The notes: generated by a model from the sequence alone, not told the origin. DNA of 24,429 nucleotides from WHTB01 sp050699035 (GCA_050699035.1 JBOHDE010000031.1:1-24429); one strand, 5' to 3'. Positions 7,391-14,345 are shown, counted from the first letter of the stretch. Numbers and translations are program-made.

Positions 7391-7430
7391 CCGCCGCCGC
7401 GACCGTGCTCACGCTAGTCCTGGTGTGACT
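7391..7430 (+). repeat. duplicated 3' tail of the DUF1772 gene
   Basis: GCGACCGTGCTCACGCT occurs at 7311-7327 inside the DUF1772 gene and again at 7399-7415. Similarity continues, weaker, through the stop region (both end TGACT). The second copy runs into the last codons of nadA on the other strand and includes its TAG stop. It looks like the remnant of a tandem duplication. Confidence 0.6.
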
Positions 7431-8580
7431 CGCCGGGCAGGTCGAGCATCCGCTGCAGCGCGACCTTGGCCCACCGCTCGGTCTCGGGGTCGACCTGGAT
7501 GCGGTTGACGACGTTGCCGTCGACCAGGTTCTCCAACGCCCACACGAAGTGCGGCAGGTCGATGCGGTTCATCGTCGAGCAGAAGCACACCGTCTTGTCG
7601 AGGAACGAGATGGACTTGTCGGGGTGGTCCTGAGCCAGCCGTTGGACGAGGTTGAGCTCGGTGCCGATGGCCCACGCCGACCCGGCCGGCGCCGCCTCGA
7701 CGGTCTGGATGATGAACTCGGTCGAGCCGACCAGGTCGGCCTTGGTCACCACCTCGTGCTTGCACTCCGGATGCACGAGCACCTGGACGCCGGGGACGCG
7801 CGCCCGGATGTCGTCGACGGACTCGGCGGCGAAGCGGCCGTGCACGGAGCAGTGCCCCCGCCACAGGATCATCTTCGCGTCGGCGAGCTGTTCGGCGGTC
7901 AGCCCGCCGCCCGGCCGGTGCGGGTCGAACACGACGCAGTCGTCGAGGCTGAGGCCCAGCTCCAGGACCGCGGTGTTGCGACCGAGGTGCTGGTCGGGCA
8001 GGAAGAGCACCTTCGTCCCCTGCTCGTAGGCCCAGGTGAGCGCCCGCTCGGCGTTGGAGGACGTACACACGGCCCCGCCGTTGCGCCCGCAGAAGGCCTT
8101 GATGTCCGCGCTGGAGTTCATGTAGGTGACGGGTACGGTGACGTCGGCCACGCCGGCGTCGGTCAGCACGTCCCAGGCGTCCTCGACCTGCTGCAGCCGG
8201 GCCATGTCGGCCATCGAGCAGCCGGCGGCGAGGTCGGGCAGGATCACCTGCTGGTCGTCGCCGGTCAAGATGTCGGCCGACTCGGCCATGAAGTGCACAC
8301 CGCAGAACACGATGTACGGCGCCTCGGGACGCGCGGCCGCCTCCTTGGCCAGCTTGAACGAGTCTCCGGTGACGTCGGCGAACGCGATCACCTCGTTGCG
8401 CTGGTAGTGGTGACCCAGCACGAACAACCGGTCGCCCAGCGCCGCCTTGGCCTTGCGCGCGCGCTCGACCAGGTCGGGGTCGGACGACGCCGGCAGTCCA
8501 CCGGGGCACTCGACGCCGCGTTCGCTGTCGGGGTCGGCCCCCGTGCCGAGCACCAGCAGGGGCAGATCGGTCGTGGTCAC
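7414..8580 (-). CDS. nadA: quinolinate synthase
   Basis: Cytosolic [4Fe-4S] enzyme that condenses iminoaspartate with dihydroxyacetone phosphate to quinolinate for NAD synthesis, 388 residues. Probable cluster ligands are C93 (FCGVHFMAES), C244 (RGHCSVHGRF) and C334 (CFCSTMNRIDLPH). Other signatures are LGHHYQRNEVI, MNSSADIKAFCG, CTSSNAERAL and HPECKHEV. It is the longer NadA type common in Actinobacteria and Bacillus. GTG start at 8580 with GGGAGA about 6 bases upstream. nadB and nadC, often next to it, are not in this window. Fe-S supply could involve the nearby ErpA, an inference from proximity and known A-type carrier roles. Confidence 0.96.
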   Translation of the reverse strand: MTTTDLPLLVLGTGADPDSERGVECPGGLPASSDPDLVERARKAKAALGDRLFVLGHHYQRNEVIAFADVTGDSFKLAKEAAARPEAPYIVFCGVHFMAESADILTGDDQQVILPDLAAGCSMADMARLQQVEDAWDVLTDAGVADVTVPVTYMNSSADIKAFCGRNGGAVCTSSNAERALTWAYEQGTKVLFLPDQHLGRNTAVLELGLSLDDCVVFDPHRPGGGLTAEQLADAKMILWRGHCSVHGRFAAESVDDIRARVPGVQVLVHPECKHEVVTKADLVGSTEFIIQTVEAAPAGSAWAIGTELNLVQRLAQDHPDKSISFLDKTVCFCSTMNRIDLPHFVWALENLVDGNVVNRIQVDPETERWAKVALQRMLDLPGESHQD

Positions 8581-8646
8581 GTCGTCTCCCGACAGAGTCG
8601 CTAAGCGGCCGCCAACGGGGTTGCCGGTGGTGTCATCGTACGTCGG

Positions 8647-9522
8647 TCAGAGGAAGAAGCCCGAGGGCAGGTACGGCATCGGTGGCTTCATGTTGCGCAG
8701 GGCGAGGTACTTGAGGTTGTACACGGACAGCCGTGCGGTCAGGGCGACGTCGACCGCCCACTCCTGGGCCGCGGTCACGAAGTCGAAGTCCATCGAGTCC
8801 TCACCGGCCGCCGCCAGCGACTCCCAGAGCAGCCGCTGGGCGGTGCGCCGGTTTGTCGCCGCCAGCAGGAACGGCCCGCCACCGGGCTGGACGTAGCAGT
8901 AGCCGCGCCCGGTCGTGTGGTCGGTGACCACGAGCCGGCACTCGGCGGCGATCATCGGGTGGTCGACGCCGTGCGCCGACCCGCGCATCTGGCGGTCGAC
9001 GGAGTCGCACAGGTCGAAGTCGGTCGCCGACCCGTCGCGTACCCGCTCGACGACCGGGAGCGTGGCCCGGTCGACCCGGCCGGAGAACGTCATCGTCGGG
9101 TGCAGCGTGAAGCCGGCCAGCCGGTAGCGGCGGGCCGCTCGCGGGTCGGGTGACGACGCGATCATGCCGCGGAGACAGCCCTGGCTGTGCGCGAGTGCTG
9201 CGTCGAGCACCGCCGTACCCACGCCCTTCCCCTGTGCGCGCAGGGTGACGGCGTACGACGACAGCGCCCACAGTCCGTCGCGGCGCGAGGACAGCGAGAT
9301 GCCGAGCAACCCCGAGTCGTCCTCCGCGACCCAGCACCCGCCGGGGTCGTGCTTGACCAGGTGCGCAGCGCGGCGACGCCAGGCGGCTGACTTCTCCGGG
9401 CTGCGCCGGCGGGGCGGCGGCCAGTCGGCGACCGTGGTGCGGACCGCCAGGTCGTGGAACGCCTCGTCGGTGATCGCCTCGACGGCGCCGAGGTCGTCGG
9501 GCCGCATCGGACGAACGAGCAT
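8647..9522 (-). CDS. GNAT family N-acetyltransferase
   Basis: Acetyl-CoA-dependent acyltransferase, 291 residues from the ATG at 9522 (MLVRPMRPDDLGAVEAI). A TTG three codons upstream is possible but less like the family. The first half holds the GNAT fold, with the acetyl-CoA loop RAQGKGVGTAVL at about 95-106 and the strand WVAEDDSGLLGISLS before it. The second half (about 150-291) resembles a degenerate second GNAT domain, with GRGYCYVQPGGGPFLLAA where a core strand would lie. Substrate unknown. A 66-base gap separates it from nadA, so co-transcription is possible. The secreted-protein gene upstream ends 31 bases before this ATG. Confidence 0.85.
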   Translation of the reverse strand: MLVRPMRPDDLGAVEAITDEAFHDLAVRTTVADWPPPRRRSPEKSAAWRRRAAHLVKHDPGGCWVAEDDSGLLGISLSSRRDGLWALSSYAVTLRAQGKGVGTAVLDAALAHSQGCLRGMIASSPDPRAARRYRLAGFTLHPTMTFSGRVDRATLPVVERVRDGSATDFDLCDSVDRQMRGSAHGVDHPMIAAECRLVVTDHTTGRGYCYVQPGGGPFLLAATNRRTAQRLLWESLAAAGEDSMDFDFVTAAQEWAVDVALTARLSVYNLKYLALRNMKPPMPYLPSGFFL

Positions 9523-9553
9523 GCACGCCAACCTACCGGCGCCGCCGTCGGGG

Positions 9554-10240
9554 TCACCGCTTGCTGCTGAGGCCTCGGTCGCCCTCGGGGTTGTTCAGCA
9601 CGGTCAGCGGTGACCCGCTGCCGGCCGTGATCTCGTACCCGATCGAGGCACCGAAGAGGCCGAGCGCGTCGCCCTTGCCCATGAAGCACTGGGCGAAGTA
9701 GCCGTACGCGTCATTGTCGACGACCGCCGAGCTGATCGAGTGGTCGAAGAACGTCGTGGTGCCCGGCGTGCCGGAGCTGGTGGCACTGGCCAGGTTGGTC
9801 TCCTCGCCGACCGTGCCGGCCAGCGCGGTGCGCCACAGCGAGCACGACAGGTCGGCCGGGCTGGTGTCGCGGGCGGTGACGCGGAACGTCGTGATGACGG
9901 CGTCGTCGGGGAGCGCCACGTTGCAGCGGAGCAGTCCGCCGTTGGTCGTCCAGCGCAGCGAGCCGGTGCCCTTGAGCCGGGTGTGGGAGTCGTACGGGAT
10001 CCAGGTCGTCGCGGCGCAGGACACGGCGCCGGTGACCAGCGCGTCGGCCTTGACGAACTCGTCGGCACCCTGGACCGGTGTCTGGGTCAGGTCGGCTGTG
10101 ACGGTCGGGGCGGTCTCGGGTCCGCGGGCGGTGAGGCTCGAGGCGACCGCCGGGACGCCGATGGCGAGGGCCGCGGTGAGGACGGCGACGGCCACCAGCT
10201 TCGCGTGGCCGTGCACTGTGCGCCCGAGCCGTCGCACCAT
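9554..10240 (-). CDS. secreted protein of unknown function
   Basis: A 228-residue protein with a clear Sec signal peptide (basic start MVRRLGRTVHGH, hydrophobic core LVAVAVLTAALAIGVPAVA, cleavage near residue 34). The mature part is Thr/Ser/Ala-rich, probably beta-structured, and has four cysteines (SCAATTW, LLRCNVAL, LSCSLWR, AQCFMGKG) that could form two disulfides. I recognise no catalytic motif. The family seems common in Nocardioides-like actinomycetes, but that is memory only. GGGAGGGCGAG lies right before the ATG. The upstream divergent region carries a large palindrome about 30 bases from the start, which may be part of its 5' leader. Confidence 0.8.
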   Translation of the reverse strand: MVRRLGRTVHGHAKLVAVAVLTAALAIGVPAVASSLTARGPETAPTVTADLTQTPVQGADEFVKADALVTGAVSCAATTWIPYDSHTRLKGTGSLRWTTNGGLLRCNVALPDDAVITTFRVTARDTSPADLSCSLWRTALAGTVGEETNLASATSSGTPGTTTFFDHSISSAVVDNDAYGYFAQCFMGKGDALGLFGASIGYEITAGSGSPLTVLNNPEGDRGLSSKR

Positions 10241-10269
10241 CTCGCCCTCCCCGGGGTGACACCGAGAGG

Positions 10270-10339
10270 AGGGTCCGCCCGGGCGCCTGATACCCCTCGC
10301 ACTGGGTAGGCGCTGTCTCTCGCGAGCCGGGCGGACCCT
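10270..10339 (-). promoter_or_regulatory. nested palindrome in the leader of the secreted-protein gene
   Basis: Outer arms AGGGTCCGCCCGG (10270-10282) and CCGGGCGGACCCT (10327-10339) pair perfectly over 13 bases. Inside, GCGCCT/AGGCGC (10283-10288 and 10308-10313) and ACCC/GGGT pair around the loop CTCGCACT. It ends 30 bases from the minus-strand ATG. It could be a structured RNA leader or a DNA operator. I match it to no known riboswitch class. Confidence 0.55.
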
Positions 10340-10410
10340 GGTGGTACCCCCACGACCTTTGTACGGCTTCGTCCGCTCCGGATGATCGTGCGTTTGGCCG
10401 AGATCGGTGC

Positions 10411-10459
10411 GTAGCCGCTACGGCATTCGGGCCATCCGGGCGAATGTCGTCCGGGCTAC
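10411..10459 (+). promoter_or_regulatory. imperfect palindrome before glycerate kinase
   Basis: GTAGCC (10411-10416) pairs with GGCTAC (10454-10459), and CGGCATTCG pairs with CGAATGTCG with one mismatch, around GGCCATCCGGG. The structure ends a few bases before the GGAAGGA ribosome site, so it could act as operator or leader hairpin. With the palindrome at 10270 it makes the 237-base divergent gap unusually structured. No gene is seen in this gap. Confidence 0.5.
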
Positions 10460-10477
10460 GGCTGGAAGGATGACCGG

Positions 10478-11572
10478 ATGCGGATCCTGGTCGCGCCCGA
10501 CATGTTCTCGGGCCCGTTGACGGCCGTGCACGCCGCCGCCGCGATCGCCGAGGGCTGGCGACGGCACGCGCCCGGCGATGAGGTCCGCACGGTGCCGATG
10601 GGCGATGGCGGCCCGGGCTTCCTCGACGTCCTGCACCATGCCCTCGGCGGCGACCTGCTCAGTGTGCAGACGCAGGACCCGTACGGGGGGCCGACGCCGG
10701 CCGGCATCGTGCTGGTCGACGGCACCGCGTACGTCGAGAGCTCGCAGGCCTGCGGTCAGCACCTCGCCGAGCGGTACGAGGCGGGCGATCCCGAGTCCGC
10801 CAGCTCGTACGGCGTCGGGCTGCTGGTCGCGACGGCGGTGGCGGAGGGCGCGCGTACGGTCGTCGTCGGGCTCGGCGGATCGGGCATCAGCGACGCCGGG
10901 GCCGGGATGCTGGCCGCCCTCGGCATGACCGGCGACGTCGCGTTCGACCGGGGGGCGGCCGGGCTGGCCGGCGTCAGCTCCGTCGACCTGCGGCCGGTGC
11001 GGGAGCGGCTCGACGGTGTCGACGTGGTCATCGCCGGCGACGTCGACAACCCGTTGCTCGGGCTGATCGGCACGACGAACGTGCACGGCGCGCAACGGGG
11101 CATCGGTGCGGACCGCCGGCAGACAGTCGACGGCTGGCTGGAGGGTTTCGCCCGGGCGACCGACCGGGCACTGGCGAACCAGAAGGGTGCCGGTGCTGGC
11201 GGTGGGCTCGGCTTCGGGCTGATGCTGCTCGGCGGTTCGTGTCGGCCCGGGGTGCAGCTGGTCGCCGAGATCGTCGACCTGGCCGGGGCGGCGGGCTGGT
11301 CTGACCTGGTCGTGACGGGGGAGGGCGCCTTCGACTTCTCGTCCCGCTCCGGGTCGGTGACCTACGGCGTCGCCGAGGCGGCCGGCCGGGCGGTCCGGCC
11401 GTGCATCGCGCTGGCCGGTGAGGTGCTGGTCGGCTCGCGCGAGATGCGGGCGATGGGGGTCGAGTCGGCGTACTCGGTCAGCGAGCTGGTCGGCGCGGAG
11501 GCGGCGCGGGATGACCCGTACGAGAGCCTTGCCCGGCTGGCCCGCCGGGTCGCGCGCACCTGGTCCCACTGA
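10478..11572 (+). CDS. glycerate kinase (GlxK/GckA-like family)
   Basis: Phosphorylates D-glycerate with ATP, linking glyoxylate/serine-type carbon to glycolysis; 364 residues. Family signatures in order: MRILVAPDMFSGPLTA at the N-terminus, VPMGDGGPGFLDV (about 39-51), GLGGSGISDAGAGMLAALG (about 128-146), GDVDNPLLG, KGAGAGGGLGFG and DLVVTGEGAFDFSS near the C-terminus. It is somewhat diverged from the enterobacterial enzymes (MFSGPL for SFKGSL). GGAAGGA precedes the ATG. In mycobacteria a homologue (Rv2205c, from memory) also lies next to the erpA-like gene, so the context is conserved. The stop codon lies inside a terminator-like hairpin. Confidence 0.92.
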   Translation: MRILVAPDMFSGPLTAVHAAAAIAEGWRRHAPGDEVRTVPMGDGGPGFLDVLHHALGGDLLSVQTQDPYGGPTPAGIVLVDGTAYVESSQACGQHLAERYEAGDPESASSYGVGLLVATAVAEGARTVVVGLGGSGISDAGAGMLAALGMTGDVAFDRGAAGLAGVSSVDLRPVRERLDGVDVVIAGDVDNPLLGLIGTTNVHGAQRGIGADRRQTVDGWLEGFARATDRALANQKGAGAGGGLGFGLMLLGGSCRPGVQLVAEIVDLAGAAGWSDLVVTGEGAFDFSSRSGSVTYGVAEAAGRAVRPCIALAGEVLVGSREMRAMGVESAYSVSELVGAEAARDDPYESLARLARRVARTWSH

Positions 11573-11595
11573 GCGGCTCCCCCGCTGAGTGGGAC
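11563..11595 (+). terminator. hairpin over the glycerate kinase stop codon
   Basis: GTCCCACTGAGCGG and CCGCTGAGTGGGAC pair over 14 positions with one mismatch and a 5-base loop (CTCCC). The TGA stop is in the left arm. There is no U-tract, so termination would be of the imperfect actinobacterial kind. Its right arm is shared with the larger palindrome that follows. Confidence 0.5.
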
Positions 11596-11642
11596 GTTTC
11601 CGACGCGACACGCCGGCGTGTCTGTCGAAAACGTCACACTCA
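11586..11642. repeat. long imperfect palindrome around a perfect 16-base core
   Basis: The core GACACGCCGGCGTGTC is a perfect palindrome. It is extended outward by CGAC/GTCG, GTTT/AAAC, GAC/GTC and TGAGTG/CACTCA, giving about 25 pairs in arms of 29 and 28 bases with one bulge. It lies between glycerate kinase and erpA. It looks like a dispersed REP-type element or a strong terminator. I see no other copy in this window. Confidence 0.65.
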
Positions 11643-11771
11643 CCGGGAAGGGGCGGTGGTGGGGGTGTTTGTTGGGCTGATGTGCGACCATGGGAATGTC
11701 CTCGGCTCGCCGCGGCGTTGCATGGGTGACGCAGTGAGTCGACGCACAACGAGCCTTACGGGAGATATGCG

Positions 11772-12125
11772 ATGACGGTGCAGGGCGACGCCCAGACCAA
11801 GACCGGTGTGCTGCTGACGGACAACGCCGCCAGCAAGGTCAAGAGCCTGCTCGACCAGGAGGGCCGTGACGACCTGGCCCTGCGTATCGCGGTGCAGCCC
11901 GGCGGTTGCTCGGGTCTGCGCTACCAGCTGTTCTTCGACGAGCGCAGTCTTGACGGCGACACCGTGACCGACTTCGGCGGCGTGTCCGTGGTGGTCGACC
12001 GGATGAGCACGCCGTACCTCCACGGCGCGAGCATCGACTTCGTCGACACGATCGAGAAGCAGGGGTTCACGATCGACAACCCCACGGCGACCGGGTCTTG
12101 CGCCTGCGGCGACTCGTTCCACTGA
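11772..12125 (+). CDS. erpA: A-type iron-sulfur carrier protein
   Basis: Cytosolic HesB/IscA/ErpA-family carrier that passes Fe-S clusters to target enzymes, 117 residues. The three conserved cysteines are C46 (GGCSGLRYQ), C110 and C112 (GSCACGDSFH). The strand FFDERSLDGDTV and the YLHGASIDFVD segment are typical. GGGAG lies 7-8 bases before the ATG. It is a single gene bounded upstream by a palindrome and downstream by a strong terminator. The name follows the actinobacterial habit; IscA or SufA-type function cannot be excluded. Likely clients in or near the window include NadA ([4Fe-4S]) and the Rieske protein QcrA. Confidence 0.95.
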   Translation: MTVQGDAQTKTGVLLTDNAASKVKSLLDQEGRDDLALRIAVQPGGCSGLRYQLFFDERSLDGDTVTDFGGVSVVVDRMSTPYLHGASIDFVDTIEKQGFTIDNPTATGSCACGDSFH

Positions 12126-12135
12126 TCTGACACAC

Positions 12136-12173
12136 AAGGGACCGGCGACGGCAGCAGCCGTCACCGGTCCTTT
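12136..12173 (+). terminator. erpA terminator
   Basis: GGACCGGCGACGGC and GCCGTCACCGGTCC form a 14-position stem with one mismatch and an AGCA loop, extended by AAG/TTT. It begins about 10 bases past the erpA stop and ends in CCTTTGCG, a short T-run. This is the clearest intrinsic terminator in the window. Confidence 0.85.
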
Positions 12174-12218
12174 GCGCGTGTTCGGCGGGGCGGCTTGGCC
12201 GGACCAAAGCCATCCGGC

Positions 12219-12306
12219 GCGTAGAAGATTGCCCAATTGGGCAAAATTCCACCTCGAACCGGCGAAGTGAGGTGGAACTTTGCCCAATTGGGCAAAGTTC
12301 GACGTC
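12219..12306 (+). repeat. dispersed double-core palindromic element, copy B
   Basis: Second copy of the element at 3137-3225, in opposite orientation. TTGCCCAATTGGGCAA occurs at 12229-12244 and 12280-12295. The inner arms TTCCACCTC and GAGGTGGAA pair around a 13-base loop, so each half is a 27-base arm with one mismatch. Compared with copy A, a G-C pair is replaced by C-G in both arms (TTCGACC/GGTCGAA versus TTCCACC/GGTGGAA). It sits between the convergent ends of erpA and the 12476 gene. Confidence 0.8.
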
Positions 12307-12391
12307 CATGCCGGCTGCCGACGGCTGCCGACGGACACGGTTCCCGGAATACACCTTGGCGTCCGACGGCGGCGACTCACCCCCACGCGTA

Positions 12392-12452
12392 CCCAACCAT
12401 CCCCACTCCTGCAGACGTGGGGATGGTCGGGAACGGCACGGGACCGTGCCGT
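12392..12452 (+). repeat. hairpin-plus-palindrome repeat, shorter copy
   Basis: CCCAACCATCCCCAC (12392-12406) pairs with GTGGGGATGGTCGGG (12417-12431) with one mismatch around a loop with CTGCAGAC. It is followed at once by ACGGCACGG-GA-CCGTGCCGT (12433-12452). The same two modules, with an extra palindrome, recur at 21789-21872. The 350-base gap 12126-12475 holds the erpA terminator, the double-core element and this repeat, with no gene. Confidence 0.75.
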
Positions 12453-12475
12453 CCGGGAAGCCCGGGTCGGACCGG

Positions 12476-13048
12476 CTACTGGGGTCCGGTCGGCGCGTCG
12501 GTCGGGGCCAGGCTGCCGACCTTGAGCGTGCGCCCAGTGCTGACGTCGACCACGGCGCGGGCGCCGAGCGGCTGCTCGAGCTCGATGGTGGTCTGCTTGG
12601 CGTTCGCGATGTCGATGCAGACCTTCGAGCCGCTGTCCTCGGGCGGCGTACGCAGCAGCCGCACCTTGACCTCCTTCGCGGTCTCGCCCACCTCGACGGT
12701 CTCGACCTTGCCGTAACACTCCGGGACGCCGATGTAGTAGTGCAGGACGACACTCGTCGGCCCGTCGGGCTGGTAGCTCTCGACCGCGACCTCGGTGCTC
12801 TGGGCCGGGCTCGACGGTGGGTCTGTTGGGGCGCCGCTCGGCGTGTCCGTCGGCGACGGCAGGTCGGTCTCCGGGATCGACATGTCATCACCCGGCGAGG
12901 GCGACTGACCGGCCCCGTCGGACGCGCCGGCACCAGGTGACGCCGTCGGCTCACCCCTGTCCGACGCGAGGACATACACCCCGCTCGCGAACAGCAGCAC
13001 CGCGAGCACGGCTCCCGCCACGATCAGCCACGACTTCGACCGGGTCAT
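12476..13048 (-). CDS. membrane-anchored extracellular protein, unknown function
   Basis: A 190-residue protein. It has an N-terminal basic stretch and one membrane helix (MTRSKSWLIVAGAVLAVLLF, then ASGVYVLA), a Ser/Pro/Thr/Gly-rich linker of about 50 residues, then a C-terminal domain of about 100 residues with two cysteines (VPECYGKVETVEV and GSKVCIDIANAK), rich in predicted beta strands. The ATG at 13048 is preferred over a GTG ten codons upstream because GAGGAG lies just before it. It faces opposite to its neighbours erpA and adenosine kinase, like the M. tuberculosis gene Rv2203 as I recall it, so it may be a positional counterpart. No function is known to me. Confidence 0.8.
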   Translation of the reverse strand: MTRSKSWLIVAGAVLAVLLFASGVYVLASDRGEPTASPGAGASDGAGQSPSPGDDMSIPETDLPSPTDTPSGAPTDPPSSPAQSTEVAVESYQPDGPTSVVLHYYIGVPECYGKVETVEVGETAKEVKVRLLRTPPEDSGSKVCIDIANAKQTTIELEQPLGARAVVDVSTGRTLKVGSLAPTDAPTGPQ

Positions 13049-13117
13049 CGGTCTCCTCACCTCACCTTGGTCGGACACCGTTTCGACGCACGGCCGCCGA
13101 GCGCGGTTCCACCCAAT

Positions 13118-13146
13118 CTGTCACCAGTACTTCTGGAGGGTAGTGT
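13118..13146 (+). promoter_or_regulatory. candidate promoter of the adenosine kinase gene
   Basis: CTGTCA, a 17-base spacer and TAGTGT fit the actinobacterial housekeeping pattern (TTGACA-like and TANNNT). The -10 box ends about 36 bases before the TTG start. The same TAGTGTGAG wording occurs upstream of ctaC. Confidence 0.45.
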
Positions 13147-13182
13147 GAGCGCGCTCGTCGTCTGTCTCTGAGGGAGCTCGTC

Positions 13183-14169
13183 TTGACCATCGCCGTCACC
13201 GGTTCGATCGCGACTGACCACCTGATGTCGTTCCTGGGCAAGTTCGCCGACTCCCTGGTGGGCGACCAGCTTGACCGGCTGACCCTGTCGTTCCTGGTCG
13301 AGGACCTGGAGGTACGCCGGGGCGGGTGCGCCGCCAACATCGCCTTCGGGATGGCCTGTCTCGGCGTGCGCCCGACCCTGGTCGGAGCGGTGGGGGAGGA
13401 CTTCGTCGACTATCGCTCCTGGCTCGAGCGGCACGGCGTCGACTGCGACTCGGTCCACGTGAGCGACACCAAGCACACGGCGCGGTTCATCTGCACGAAC
13501 GACTCCGCGATGGCGCAGATCGCGTCGTTCTACGCCGGCGCCATGTCGGAGGCGCGACAGATCGAGCTCGCCCCGATCGCCCGCCGGATCGGTGGTTTCG
13601 ACCTGGTGATCATCAGCCCGAACGACCCGGAGGCGATGCTCCGCCACACCGAGGAGTGCCGCGCGCGCGGCTACTCCTTCGTGGCCGACCCGTCCCAACA
13701 GCTGCACTTCGGCGACGGCCCGATGATCCGCCAGCTCGTCGACGGCGCGACCTACCTGCTCAGCAACGACTACGAGGCCGCGCTGACCGAGCAGAAGACC
13801 GGCTGGACCGCCGACGAGGTGCTGTCACGGGTCGGCACCCGGGTGATCACCCGCGGCGAGCACGGCGTCGAGATCCGCCGCAGGGGCGAGGACCCGATCG
13901 AGGTCGCGGCCATCCCGGGTGTGCGCGCGGTCGAGCCGACCGGCGTCGGCGACGCGTTCCGCAGCGGCTTCGTGGGCGCGCTGACCTGGGGGCTCAGCAT
14001 CGAGCGCGCCGCCCAGGTCGGCTGCGCGATCGCCGCCTTCGTGGTGGAGACCGTCGGCACGCAGGAGTACGAGCTGTCCCGGCAGGCGTTCCTGGACCGG
14101 ATGACGCTGGCGTACGGCGAGGAGGCCGCCGAGGAGGTCGCCAAGTTCGTGGTCTGCCCGCGCCCCTGA
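13183..14169 (+). CDS. adoK: adenosine kinase, PfkB (ribokinase) family
   Basis: Cytosolic nucleoside kinase that converts adenosine to AMP with ATP; 328 residues. The opening MTIAVTGSIATDHLM and the motifs GGCAANIAFG, HTARFICTNDSAMAQIASFY, GAMSEAR, NDPEAM, HTEECR and ADPSQQL closely track M. tuberculosis AdoK (Rv2202c) as I remember it. The catalytic base is D257 in PTGVGDAFRSGF, and VETVGTQEY is present near the end. This match argues for adenosine rather than a sugar as substrate. The start is a TTG, preceded by GAGGGAG at 6 bases; it reproduces the family N-terminus exactly. It lies upstream of the cta genes, as in mycobacteria. Confidence 0.9.
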   Translation: MTIAVTGSIATDHLMSFLGKFADSLVGDQLDRLTLSFLVEDLEVRRGGCAANIAFGMACLGVRPTLVGAVGEDFVDYRSWLERHGVDCDSVHVSDTKHTARFICTNDSAMAQIASFYAGAMSEARQIELAPIARRIGGFDLVIISPNDPEAMLRHTEECRARGYSFVADPSQQLHFGDGPMIRQLVDGATYLLSNDYEAALTEQKTGWTADEVLSRVGTRVITRGEHGVEIRRRGEDPIEVAAIPGVRAVEPTGVGDAFRSGFVGALTWGLSIERAAQVGCAIAAFVVETVGTQEYELSRQAFLDRMTLAYGEEAAEEVAKFVVCPRP

Positions 14170-14178
14170 CCAATAGGG

Positions 14179-14345
14179 CTAGGGCGCCTCTCCTTACTCC
14201 GCTGACCTGCTGCGCGACCCTCGGAGGGCGCCTCGCGGCGTTGTCGTCGTCGCACGATGCTGCGCATCGCGCCTCCTCCTCCGCCTTGCGATGCATCCCA
14301 CCGAGCGCCGCTCGCGACGGTCGGGAGTAAGGAGACGCACCCTAG
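14179..14345. repeat. 167-base element with 22-base terminal inverted repeats (MITE-like)
   Basis: The ends at 14179-14200 and 14324-14345 are inverted repeats matching at 20 of 22 bases, each bounded by CTAG. The arms include TCTCCTTACTCC and GGAGTAAGGAGA. The interior holds small hairpins such as GATGC-T-GCGCATC but no credible gene. The right end supplies the TAG stop of the tusA-like gene. Size and structure fit a non-autonomous insertion element or a large REP. No transposase is seen, so mobility is inference. Confidence 0.6.

Noticed and set aside
12229..12295. Double-core element as a replication origin or plasmid iteron
   Set aside because: No replication gene is near, only two units per site, and the same element occurs at two distant chromosomal gaps.
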